Positions 1 to 9,917 of a DNA stretch of 32,657 bases are shown here, piece after piece. The stretch comes from Candidatus Hecatellales archaeon. GTDB taxonomy: Archaea; Thermoproteota; Bathyarchaeia; Hecatellales; Hecatellaceae. The position numbers and the translations under genes are program-made. A model generated the notes under the pieces. It was not told where the DNA came from. It worked only from the letters and a program-made list of their open reading frames with translations, and made no database searches. How positions within the stretch are numbered: position 1 is the stretch's first letter; the number at the start of each line of letters is the position of its first letter. The DNA is taken from positions 1 to 32,657 of the forward strand of contig QMXD01000004.1 in assembly GCA_003661965.1 (NCBI GenBank), in the 5' to 3' direction.

Positions 1-342
1 AAGAATATATCCACGTTCATCCTGTGGGTGAGCCTGAAACCTAAAAACATTCCCATCATCCAAAAATATTTCTACGATTTGTCTTGCCTGTTCAGGTCCA
101 TCCCCAGAAACTGTTACCTCCCAGCCCGGAACTATTATTACGTCCCTAAAATGTTTTGATGCGATTTTTGAGGCTTTAAACCCATACTCCCTATTTTCAT
201 GTTCTGTTATGGCTATTCCGTCTATTCCGCTTCTACGGATAGCCTTAACTATTCTTTCAACAGTCTCTATTGTTGGCTCTGGAAAACCCATAGTCTCAAA
301 AGGGTGGGTATGTAGGTCGAGTTTAAGAGTTTTATTCCACAT
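1..342 (-). CDS. PHP-domain metal-dependent phosphoesterase, 3' end outside window
   Basis: Reverse strand open from ATG at 342: MWNKTLKLDLHTHPFETMGFPEPTIETVERIVKAIRRSGIDGIAITEHEN..., with the PHP motif LDLHTH. Confidence 0.8.
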   Translation of the reverse strand, partial: MWNKTLKLDLHTHPFETMGFPEPTIETVERIVKAIRRSGIDGIAITEHENREYGFKASKIASKHFRDVIIVPGWEVTVSGDGPEQARQIVEIFLDDGNVFRFQAHPQDERGYIL

Positions 343-441
343 TTTTAAACCATTTTTACATTATGTTTAAGAAAGATTTAAGCTATAACATAGGTTGGCT
401 TAAAACAACTGTTTAACAATAAAGCTTTTGGTGGAGACTAC

Positions 442-1164
442 TTGTCAAGGATAAAAAAACCTGTAGGTAAGGGGGAGATAAAAGAGGTTGTTTATGGTGA
501 GGAGAGATGGAGACTGCTTAAAAGTTTAAGGTTAAAGGCTTTAAACATAATGGAAGCCCTAGTAAAAGCCGGGTTTAACCCTATTGTTCATGGTAGTATA
601 GCAAGGGGTGATGTTGGAAAAAGAAGCGACATAGATATAGCTGTTTTGGATGTTATTCCATCCTATAAGGTTGAAATAGCCTTAGAAAACTCTGGGTTTA
701 AAATTGTTGATAGGGTTATGATTCAGGCTTCACCAAGACATACTGTTAAAGCCCACATTTACCTTGACGAGTTAACAACAGTAACCTTCCCCCTCATAAA
801 AATGACAAAGATAGAAAGGGAGTTTTATAGGTTTGGTGGTGAATTGAGTTTTGAGGAGTTAAAAGAAAATGTTAGGGTTGCTGGGGTTGATAAGAGGCTT
901 ATGCTTATAGAACCTACAACCTATGGACATATAGAATCCTCAATTTTAGGTAGGGAAACAGAGGTTGCGTTAAAACTTAACGTTAGTGTCGAAATCTTAA
1001 GGGAGAGAACCAGAGTCTTGATAAGAAGGGATAATGTTGGAAGAACAGGTGTATATTTAAAGTATAGGTTAAGGGATGAGGAAGTTTTTGAGGAGGCTTT
1101 AAAAGAAAACGCTTCAAAGGATCCTGCCTTACGTAGGATGCTTATTCAACGTGGCTTTTTATAG
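442..1164 (+). CDS. Nucleotidyltransferase domain (pol-beta superfamily) protein
   Basis: HGSIARGDVGKRSDIDIAVLD motif (GS-x-G-x-x-SDxD). Confidence 0.75.
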   Translation: MSRIKKPVGKGEIKEVVYGEERWRLLKSLRLKALNIMEALVKAGFNPIVHGSIARGDVGKRSDIDIAVLDVIPSYKVEIALENSGFKIVDRVMIQASPRHTVKAHIYLDELTTVTFPLIKMTKIEREFYRFGGELSFEELKENVRVAGVDKRLMLIEPTTYGHIESSILGRETEVALKLNVSVEILRERTRVLIRRDNVGRTGVYLKYRLRDEEVFEEALKENASKDPALRRMLIQRGFL

Positions 1165-1213
1165 GTAAACCTAAGAAAACTAGATTAAGCCTTAAAACAT
1201 AATCCTCATAAAG

Positions 1214-1570
1214 ATGCAGAGGCTAAAATGTTGCCGTTCATGTGTTTACTGGGATTTTGCATCAAAAAAGGTTCCTGTGGATGTTAGGAAAAAGCCTTTA
1301 AAAAACGAGTTTTTAGAGGTTTCTTTTGAAAATCATTCGGTTAAAATTCCAGCTTGGGAGTGGAAAACCGTTAAACCCATAAAACTAAGTGAAATTTTGC
1401 GTAGAAGGGTATGTTTTTATGGGAAGGGGGTTGTTGAGCCTTGGGATGAATGTGAAAACTATAAGCCAAAATTTGAGGATGGAAGGGTTGCATGTCAACT
1501 AGAAAACGTTGGATGTGAGTATTCGGATGTATGCCCAAAAAACCCCTCAAGAAAAAGATACACAGTATAG
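1214..1570 (+). CDS. Cys-rich hypothetical protein, possible metal binding
   Basis: ORF with CCRSC and several further Cys pairs. Confidence 0.5.
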   Translation: MQRLKCCRSCVYWDFASKKVPVDVRKKPLKNEFLEVSFENHSVKIPAWEWKTVKPIKLSEILRRRVCFYGKGVVEPWDECENYKPKFEDGRVACQLENVGCEYSDVCPKNPSRKRYTV

Positions 1571-1752
1571 GGTTTAGTCAGCCTGGTGTAGGCTAATCAT
1601 CACTCATAACGTGCAATTTTCATCATCCCCAACCGTTTATATTCTCTTGTTGTTTGAAAACCTTTACCTTAACAATATATAACCCGAAAAGCTAAAACCC
1701 ATGGAAATGTAGAATAATGTGATACTGTTGGTGTTTAAGGTGTATGGGTTAG

Positions 1753-3321
1753 ATGATTGAGGAAAAAGAAAAACTGCTTCTTGTAGGCTTAATTGTTTTA
1801 GCCTTAATTGGAGGAGTTTTTGTCGGAATCTTTATTCAAGGAGTTTTTACACCTAAACCAAAACCTATAACCCCATGTGTAGGAATAATCGACATCTACG
1901 GTCCCATAGTTTCAGTTGGGGAAAGAGACTACATACTTAGGATGGTGGATTACACGTTAAAAAACGACACGATAAAGGCTGTTGTGTTAAAAATTGATAC
2001 ACCAGGAGGCTACGTGGATTTTGTTCAAGACATTTATCTCAGCCTTCTAAAGCTTAGAAACAAAAAACCGTTGGTTGCATCTGTCTCTTTTGGACCTTCA
2101 GGAGGATACTATATTGCTGTGGCTGCAAACCATGTTTATGTTACACCTCAAGCAATAGTTGGAAACATTGGGGTTATAGGTTTTCTTCCACCAAAACCAA
2201 GCCCCCGCGAAAACATTGTTGAAACCGGACCGTATAAGCTTACAGGTTTCCCTGTTAAAGAATACCCGTTTATGGTTAAGGAAGCCTTAAACACCTTTCT
2301 GGATACAGTTGAAAAGGAGAGGGGAGTAAAGCTAAAAATAGGTAGAACTGAACTTTCAAAAGCTTTACTTTATTTTGGTTATGAGGCTGTAAAGTATGGT
2401 TTGGCTGATGGTTTAGGTTCAACTGTGGATGCTGTTGAAAAGGCTGCTAAACTAGCAAACCTTACAACCTATGAGGTTGTGGATGTTAGCAGCATTATTA
2501 AGCCTCCAACAGAAAAACATAAGGTTTCAAGTATAGCTGACCTTAAAAACCTACATACACCACCAGCACTCTACTACATCTATATACCCTCCTCAGCTAA
2601 AACCTCTAAAGGTGAAGAGGCTTTTAATATAGGGAAAGCTTCTAGCCTAAACATAACAGGAAAAACTATTCTTGTTGACCTTTCACATGGAAACGCCTTT
2701 AAACCCTACGAGTTAAACATTCTTACCTCTGAAATTGTTTCTAGAGGTTTTAATGTTCAGTATGTGTATAGCTTTGAAAATATGTCTAGCTGGGAGAATG
2801 TTTCAGCCCTTGTAATAATTTCACCAACAAAAAAGTTTACCTTTAAAGAGGTTAATCTAACAAGGGTTTTTGTTAGGGGTGGAGGAAAGCTTCTCTTATT
2901 TTTTGAGCCTACAAGAACAACCACAAGTGAAATAAACATGATTGCAAACGTTTTTGGCTTAGTTTTTTCTAACGGCTACCTATACAACCTAAAAGAAAAC
3001 TATGGAAACTACCGAAACATAATCATAAAAAACTTTGCACCAGTAAATCTGACAAAAGGCTTAAGGGAAGTTGTCTTTTTCACAACAACCTATATTTGTG
3101 GGGGAGAAAAGGTTTGTTGGACATCAAACAACACCTATTCTTCTGAAAGTGGTTATGCCAACGTATATCCACCAATAGCCTTAGCCTATAAAGGGAGAGT
3201 CTTAGCTATAGGAGACCAAACATTCCTAACCGAGCCTTACTGTTACATTAAAGACAATTATAGGCTCATAAAAAATGTTGCCGCATTTTTAACCTCAAAC
3301 CAAACAAAAATCCTTCACTAG
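1753..3321 (+). CDS. Membrane-anchored S49 (SppA/ClpP-like) serine protease with an extra C-terminal domain
   Basis: N-terminal TM, then LKIDTPGGYV and SFGPSGGYYIAVAANHVY (S49 core); C-terminal ~230 aa resembles a GATase-like/DUF4350-type domain. Confidence 0.8.
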   Translation: MIEEKEKLLLVGLIVLALIGGVFVGIFIQGVFTPKPKPITPCVGIIDIYGPIVSVGERDYILRMVDYTLKNDTIKAVVLKIDTPGGYVDFVQDIYLSLLKLRNKKPLVASVSFGPSGGYYIAVAANHVYVTPQAIVGNIGVIGFLPPKPSPRENIVETGPYKLTGFPVKEYPFMVKEALNTFLDTVEKERGVKLKIGRTELSKALLYFGYEAVKYGLADGLGSTVDAVEKAAKLANLTTYEVVDVSSIIKPPTEKHKVSSIADLKNLHTPPALYYIYIPSSAKTSKGEEAFNIGKASSLNITGKTILVDLSHGNAFKPYELNILTSEIVSRGFNVQYVYSFENMSSWENVSALVIISPTKKFTFKEVNLTRVFVRGGGKLLLFFEPTRTTTSEINMIANVFGLVFSNGYLYNLKENYGNYRNIIIKNFAPVNLTKGLREVVFFTTTYICGGEKVCWTSNNTYSSESGYANVYPPIALAYKGRVLAIGDQTFLTEPYCYIKDNYRLIKNVAAFLTSNQTKILH

Positions 3322-3789
3322 CTAAAACTGTTTAATTATGGCGTTTTTATCTAGTATGGTTCCACAGTAGTAGCATCTTAAAAGAATAGGGTCTTTACTT
3401 TTAACATGAAAAACTGGTTTAACTGGTTCTGGGCTGTTGGTTATACATGATGGGTTTGTGCATTTAATTATGTCTTTAACGATGTCTGGAAGTTTAACCT
3501 TCTCTTTTTTTACAACATTAAAATCTCTTATTATATTTATGGTTGCTTTTGGTGCGACTAAGGCTATTTCAGCAACCTCTTTTGGGCTTATCTCTCTACC
3601 CTCAATTTTTACTATATCTTTTTTGCCAAGCTTTTTGCTTGGAACATTCATAATCACACTAACAATAAACCCTTCATGTCCAGTAATGTTAAGGATTCTT
3701 AAAACAGCTAAGGCTGTTCCACCTGTTATATGGTCTATTACTGTTCCCTCACGAATTTTTTCTACACGAAGCTTCCTATAAGCTTTCAA
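3322..3789 (-). CDS. pyrI: Aspartate carbamoyltransferase regulatory chain
   Basis: [23 protein letters not shown]-terminus and Zn site CTNPSC...CYYC. Confidence 0.95.
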   Translation of the reverse strand: MKAYRKLRVEKIREGTVIDHITGGTALAVLRILNITGHEGFIVSVIMNVPSKKLGKKDIVKIEGREISPKEVAEIALVAPKATINIIRDFNVVKKEKVKLPDIVKDIIKCTNPSCITNSPEPVKPVFHVKSKDPILLRCYYCGTILDKNAIIKQF

Positions 3790-3856
3790 CTACCATCAAA
3801 CATATTTAGCTTCAAACAAAAATTTAAAATGTGACGGATAAGGGGAGCACACCTAA

Positions 3857-4774
<918 letters not shown>

Positions 4775-4862
4775 ACATAATAAAATTTAAAAGCATTAAC
4801 TTTCTCATTCTGCATTTACAACAAACCTAAAACACTCTAGACAACTGGTTTGGGGTTTCTTG

Positions 4863-5533
4863 TTGGAGAGTGTGGTTACAGGCTTTAAGGTTTTAGATGA
4901 AAAGCTAAGCGGATTTTTTGGACGTGGAAAAAACATACTTGTTTTTGGTCCCCCAATGTCAGGTAAAAAGTTTTTTCAAAAACCTTTGTTTATAGGGGGC
5001 TTTTAAACGGTGAGGCATGTATATTCACATGCACAAACAACACTGCTGAAGGTGAAAGTAGACAGTTTACCGAGTTTGGATATAGGGTTGGAGAGTTTGA
5101 GGAGGAAGGGTTTCTTGTCTATGTTGATTTTTACTCAAAAACTGTTGGTTTAAAGTGTGAGGAGAAAAAACATGTTAGATATGTTTCAAGTATGATGGAT
5201 TTAACAGGCTATAATGTTGCTGTTAGAGATTTAACAGCCAAGTTTTGGAGGGAAGAAAAACCTGTTAGACTTGTTTTTGACTCTGTTACACCGTTACTTC
5301 TCTATAATGAGCCTAGAACCGTTATGCGTTTTTTACATATTCTTTTTGGTAGGCTTAAAAGTCTTAACATTATAAGCCTCTTCCTTATCGAGGAGGGTAT
5401 GCATAGCCGAGAAACCATGGTAACACTTACAAGCATGATTGATGGCATTATAGAAACAAAAAACGAAAACGGAAAAAACTGGGTTAGGTTAAAATCAGAA
5501 GCTTTAAGTGGCGACTGGATACCTTTAACCTAG
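4863..5533 (+). pseudogene. KaiC/RadA-like RecA-fold ATPase, frameshifted after Walker A
   Basis: TTG at 4863: LESVVTGFKVLDEKLSGFFGRGKNILVFGPPMSGKKFF then a stop; homology resumes one frame over (KTFVYRGLLNGEACIFTCTNN...LVFDSVTPLLL) through the ORF ending 5533. Frame change lies at the T6 run 4971-4976. Confidence 0.7.
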
Positions 5534-6489
5534 CCACCTTTTTTTAGGTTTAAGTATAAACATGCAATAGTTGTCACCTTTAGCTATACACTTAACCTCT
5601 TTACCAACAAAATCTTTCCCTAGAATCATGCTTAGGTTTCCAGCAAGAGCCCCACGTGTAATATGACATGAAGGCTCATTCTGTTTCCCAAAATGTTCTA
5701 AAATGCTTTCAGCCTCAAAATTGTTTAAAAGTATCACTTTAACCTCCTCCTCAGAAAAACTTTCAACATACCCTAAAAACGTCCAAGATACCAGCATCCA
5801 GCAAACACATAGTTAACAATCTCCTCTTTAGGTATACCAAGAGATAGATACCTTTTTACAGCATCCCTTCCACACCTATAACCAAAATTGTAAAGAAAAG
5901 TCTTTATTACAGGACCTAAACCTCTAACAACCTCTATTAGGCTTGCAGGCCAATATCTGCTAGACATAAGCACACATCTTTCACCAAAACGTATAATTTT
6001 TCCATCCTTGTCGACAATGGGAGGTTCAGCCGTGATTTTTTCTAGAAGCTTTTTGTAGAAGTTTACTAGCTCATCCTTATCCTTTAAAACATCCAAAAAA
6101 GCCACCTCCAACCTATGAACCCAAAATTTTTTGATTTTTTCAACCGCCTTTTTCATTTCTAGGAGGATTAAACCCAAGGTTGCTTTTGAGTCTGACATAG
6201 CAACAAGAAGAGCTTTTTCTCCAGCACCTGTTGTAATTATTTTTGCTTGGGTTCCCTCAACAATAACTCTTTCAGTTATACCTTTTTTTAGCTCTGAGAA
6301 GGCTGTTTCAGCAGCCCCAGTCATTGTGGCTGTCATAGCTGCAAAGGTTTCAGCATCAACATCTTCAGGCATCATACTGGCTATAAGTAAACCGTCTCTT
6401 GAAACTATAGCTGAGGCGTAAACACCTGAACTACGGTTTAAACCTGATAAAGCCTCTTTTAAAGCCTCTTTTAAGGGTGTTTCATCCAA
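5525..6489 (-). pseudogene. Roadblock/LC7 domain + V4R domain protein, split by a frameshift
   Basis: ORF 5773-6489 has Roadblock (ASAIVSRDGLLIASMMPEDVDAETFAAMTATM) and N-terminal V4R (FGYRCGRDAVKRYLSLGIPKEEIVNYVFAGCWYLG). ORF 5525-5797 carries the V4R remainder (ESILEHFGKQNEPSCHITRGALAGNLSMILGKDFVGKEVKCIAKGDNYCMF). Adding one base at 5775-5779 joins them as ...LGRFLGYVESF... Confidence 0.75.
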
Positions 6490-6520
6490 ATTTTACCACC
6501 TACCCACATTTTTTGTTTAC

Positions 6521-7750
6521 TTAAGCCCAAACTGAGTGTAAAGAAATAATTCTTATCCAAAAACGGTTTTCACCCCAAACACCAAAAATTTGTTTAAGAA
6601 GTATTTCAAGACCCTCAAAAATCCCCTTTTTCTTTGTGGCTATTGTGCCAACTATGGGTATGTTTTCAGGAAGCCTCATTCTTCTACGAATTTCTTCGAT
6701 TGGTAGGGCTTCAGCTAAATCTTGCTTGTTGGCAAAAACAACTAGGGGTAACCCGTAAACTCTAGCCTTTCTTAACATTTCTAGGGCTCTTGGGAAGCTT
6801 TCAGGTTTGGTGCTGTCAACAACCAGTATAACACCAACAGATTCACCTCCAAGCATTTCTAAAACAGGGTCAAACCTTTGCTGACCTATAGTCCCAAAAA
6901 GGTCTGCTGAAAATCCTTTATATTCAAGATGCCCAAAATCTAGGGCTATGGTTGTTGATTCTCTTTCAACACTTACAGCTCTAACAGATAAACCATGAAC
7001 AACCGTGGTTTTACCTGCATTATAGGGTCCTGTAACAAGAATTTTTGGTATGTAAACTTTTAAGCCTCCAGGTTTAACAAGCTTAAACGGTATGGGTGGT
7101 CTTTTAACCTCTCTACCAGCAATTTTTCTAGCCGTATAGATTTCTGTTGTGATTATGCTTCTTTCTAAGGCTTTTACATCAATTATGTTGTCACAGATTT
7201 CGCTAAGTCTTTGTTTTAAGGTTAAGTCATAATCCCAGTCTGTAAAAAGGTAGATTGGTGAAAAACTGTAAACCAAGCTCATCCTATTCCATAAAGCCAA
7301 CTCATCCAAAATTTTTAACCCAAAATAGTCTACAAGTGTTGACAGTGAATCTATGACTAAAAGTTTGTTAGGCTTTTTAATTTCTTTAACAACCCTAAGG
7401 ATTAGGCTGCTAATTTCTTCTAGGTTTGACTGGTCTGAGACGAAGTAGGGTTCACTGCTTTTTATACCCATAGCTGAGGAATACGAGTCTATAAGGATTA
7501 GATTTTTGTTTTCATGGTAGGATTGAACATCCCAACCATACCTACCAAAATCTTCAATAACAATATCAACTCTTTTATTGTTTACAAAATAGGCAACCAA
7601 ACCACCGTTTTTAAGCCACCTATAACAAATCTGGTAGGCTAAAACAGAACAGTCAACAAGAGGGTTACACCAGATAACTGTGCTTAACCCAACCTTTAAA
7701 CCATCCCTAAAAAACTCGTTTAAAACAGGAAAACCAGAAAGCTCACCCAA
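6521..7750 (-). CDS. KaiC/RecA-like domain (degenerate P-loop) fused to a COG2229/MglA-type small GTPase
   Basis: N-terminal CNPLVDCSVLAYQ in the P-loop position and LLVIDSLSTLV; C-terminal G1 GPYNAGKTT, ESTTIALDFG, G3-like LFGTIGQQRF, G4 ANKQDL. Confidence 0.8.
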   Translation of the reverse strand: MGELSGFPVLNEFFRDGLKVGLSTVIWCNPLVDCSVLAYQICYRWLKNGGLVAYFVNNKRVDIVIEDFGRYGWDVQSYHENKNLILIDSYSSAMGIKSSEPYFVSDQSNLEEISSLILRVVKEIKKPNKLLVIDSLSTLVDYFGLKILDELALWNRMSLVYSFSPIYLFTDWDYDLTLKQRLSEICDNIIDVKALERSIITTEIYTARKIAGREVKRPPIPFKLVKPGGLKVYIPKILVTGPYNAGKTTVVHGLSVRAVSVERESTTIALDFGHLEYKGFSADLFGTIGQQRFDPVLEMLGGESVGVILVVDSTKPESFPRALEMLRKARVYGLPLVVFANKQDLAEALPIEEIRRRMRLPENIPIVGTIATKKKGIFEGLEILLKQIFGVWGENRFWIRIISLHSVWA

Positions 7751-7766
7751 AACCCTACACCCAAAA

Positions 7767-8488
7767 CTAAACAGAAATTATTATTCCTCTTCTAGGCTGA
7801 ATTATGAAGGGGAAAACACCCATACTATGGTTTACACCCCTCATTTTTCTGATGTAAAGCTCTCTCCTAAAACCAGTTTCAACCATTTGAAGTCTAAGAA
7901 CAATAATACCTGAAGCCAAAAACTCTTCAACACCATAACGGCTAAGCTTTTTTGTTCCTGTTGGAATTTCTGAGGTGCCTATGGTTGTTATGTTAAGCTC
8001 TTCTAGGGCTTGAAAAAGTCTTCTAAGATAGTTTCTAATATACATTTGGGCGTCAAGACTTGTTAAAGGCTCATCAGACCTAGCAACTAGGGGGGCTATA
8101 GGGTCTATAGCAAGCCTTTTAGCCTCAACCTCATCAATATAACCCTTTAACCCTTTAGATTGTCAACGATTTGAACAGAATCAACCTTTTTAATATCTGA
8201 AAAATATGGGGAAAGCTCAACCATAAGCAACCTATTTTCATCGATAAGCTTTTCAAGGTCCCAGCCTAAGGTTAAAGCATCCTCTACAACTCTTTCAGGT
8301 TTTTCGTCTATGGTTACATAGATACCGTTGTCACCATAGCTAACCCCATAATAAAGGTATTGGAGGGCGAAGGTTGTTTTACCTGTTCCAGTTTCACCTG
8401 CAACAAGGTAAACTCTTCCTTTTGGGAAGCCTCCCTCAATAAAGTTGTCCAACCCTTCGATTCCAGTTTTAACTTTAAGGTTTTCCAA
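7767..8488 (-). pseudogene. KaiC-like ATPase, frameshifted
   Basis: N-terminal ORF 8147-8488 (VYLVAGETGTGKTTFALQYLYYG) and C-terminal ORF 7767-8045 are one protein. Intervening reading GYIDEVEAKRLAIDPIAPLVARSDEPLTSLDAQMYIRNYLRR is open in the second frame; the break is at the 8-bp tandem repeat AACCCTTTAACCCTTT (8141-8156). Confidence 0.75.
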
Positions 8489-8541
8489 GGGTTTTCCCTT
8501 TTTTTTATGAAAAATTTGGGTGGTTGGAGGGTATTTGAGGA

Positions 8542-9690
8542 TTATTCTTTTTTTAGAAGAATTTTTCCGATGGATGGTCCTATAAGCACGGAAAAAAGTG
8601 AGAAGAGGACGAATATGGAGTAAAAGGTTTCGTTTAGGATTCCGATGTTTCTCCCTATTTCAACCCCAGCCAATATTAGGCTTAGTCTTGCTGTTTTAAT
8701 AAAGCCTAGCGAGAAGCTTTCTTTAAACGTTAGGTTAAAAATTCTTGAAACCAATCCTACACCAAAAACCTTCCCAAAAATTCCAACAAGTAAAACTAGG
8801 AGGAAAATTAGAATGTTTTCTATGTTTTTAACAAGGGCTACTAGGTTTGTGTTTACACCAACCATGATAAAAAAGAATGGGATAAAAAAGCCGTAACCGA
8901 AGCTTGTAAGGTTTCTTTCAAGTAGGCTTCCCCTCCAAGTAATCACGGAAACGATTAAACCAGCAACAAAAGCACCAATTATGGCATGGAAACCTATAAT
9001 TTCTGCTAGTAGGGCTAGGATGGCTATAAGTGCAAAACAAAACCTAACCTCAAAATAAAAGTATGGGTTTGAGCCACAACACATCCTAACCTTTTGACCA
9101 ATCTTAAACCTGCCAAAAAAGAAGGGTAGCATAAATAGGGCTACCACATAAAAAACTGAGAAGATGAATAGGTAGTTTAGGGTTTTAAGGAAAACCTCCA
9201 CAGAAACCGTTAAAAGAAACATGCTAACAATATCAACAATCACCGTGGAGCGAAGCAACAAAAAAACAAATTCCTCCCTTTGTTTAAGTTCTCTGGTTAA
9301 GGGTAAAACAACACCAAGCGAGGTTGTTGAAAATATTGTTCCCATAAAAAAGGGGTTTACACCAAGATATTCCCCCAAAAACAATCCTAGGGTGAAGGGT
9401 ATAAGTAGGGAGGCTAAAGCTATAGAAAACACTGGTGTAAACCTTTTTCTTATCTCCCCAAACTCAACCTCTAAACCAGCCAAAAAAAGCAGGTATATCA
9501 AGCCAAAATAGGAGAAAAAGTCAAGCCAAGGGTTTGGAGTTATCATGTTAAGAAAAGATTTTCCAAGGATAATTCCTATGGCAATTTCAACAACAACAAG
9601 CGGAACCCCAACCTTATAAGAAAAAACTGGTGCTAAAAGTATTGCAAAAAGAATTATAGCCAAAGACAGGATTGTTGAAGAAACCTCCAA
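8542..9690 (-). CDS. CPA2/Kef-type Na+(K+)/H+ antiporter
   Basis: About 12 hydrophobic segments; KVGVPLVVVEIAIGIILG and FHAIIGAFVAGLIVS typical of cation:proton antiporters. Confidence 0.85.
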   Translation of the reverse strand: MEVSSTILSLAIILFAILLAPVFSYKVGVPLVVVEIAIGIILGKSFLNMITPNPWLDFFSYFGLIYLLFLAGLEVEFGEIRKRFTPVFSIALASLLIPFTLGLFLGEYLGVNPFFMGTIFSTTSLGVVLPLTRELKQREEFVFLLLRSTVIVDIVSMFLLTVSVEVFLKTLNYLFIFSVFYVVALFMLPFFFGRFKIGQKVRMCCGSNPYFYFEVRFCFALIAILALLAEIIGFHAIIGAFVAGLIVSVITWRGSLLERNLTSFGYGFFIPFFFIMVGVNTNLVALVKNIENILIFLLVLLVGIFGKVFGVGLVSRIFNLTFKESFSLGFIKTARLSLILAGVEIGRNIGILNETFYSIFVLFSLFSVLIGPSIGKILLKKE

Positions 9691-9760
9691 GACAAACCCA
9701 CTTAAACAAACCTATAAAAATTTAGGGTATCAAGAGACATTTTTTCTTTTCGAATTTTTA

Positions 9761-9790
9761 GTGCATTACACTGCATTACAGTGCATTATC
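9761..9790. repeat. Three tandem 10-mers GTGCATTACA/CTGCATTACA/GTGCATTATC
   Basis: Direct reading; related copy at 30837-30866. Confidence 0.8.
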
Positions 9791-9917
9791 TCTTCTAAAA
9801 ACGGCTTTTACAATCTGGAGGTAGGCTTCTGTTTTGCTGTTTTTCTATTTGTTTTTATGTAAACTAGGAATGTCTTTATCAGCATCTTTTTCCTTTTTAC
9901 TTTTGGTGTGGGTGGGT

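Noticed and set aside
1575-1620. Possible C/D-box sRNA on the minus strand (GTGATGA ... CTGA)
   Set aside because: Boxes are only about 14 nt apart with no convincing C'/D' pair or guide layout
3437-3781. Plus-strand ORF antisense to pyrI
   Set aside because: Fully overlaps a clear pyrI; no recognisable domain
6131-6421. Plus-strand ORF antisense to the Roadblock gene
   Set aside because: Shadow ORF of a well supported coding region
9221-9511. Lys/Ser-rich plus-strand ORF
   Set aside because: Antisense shadow of the antiporter gene
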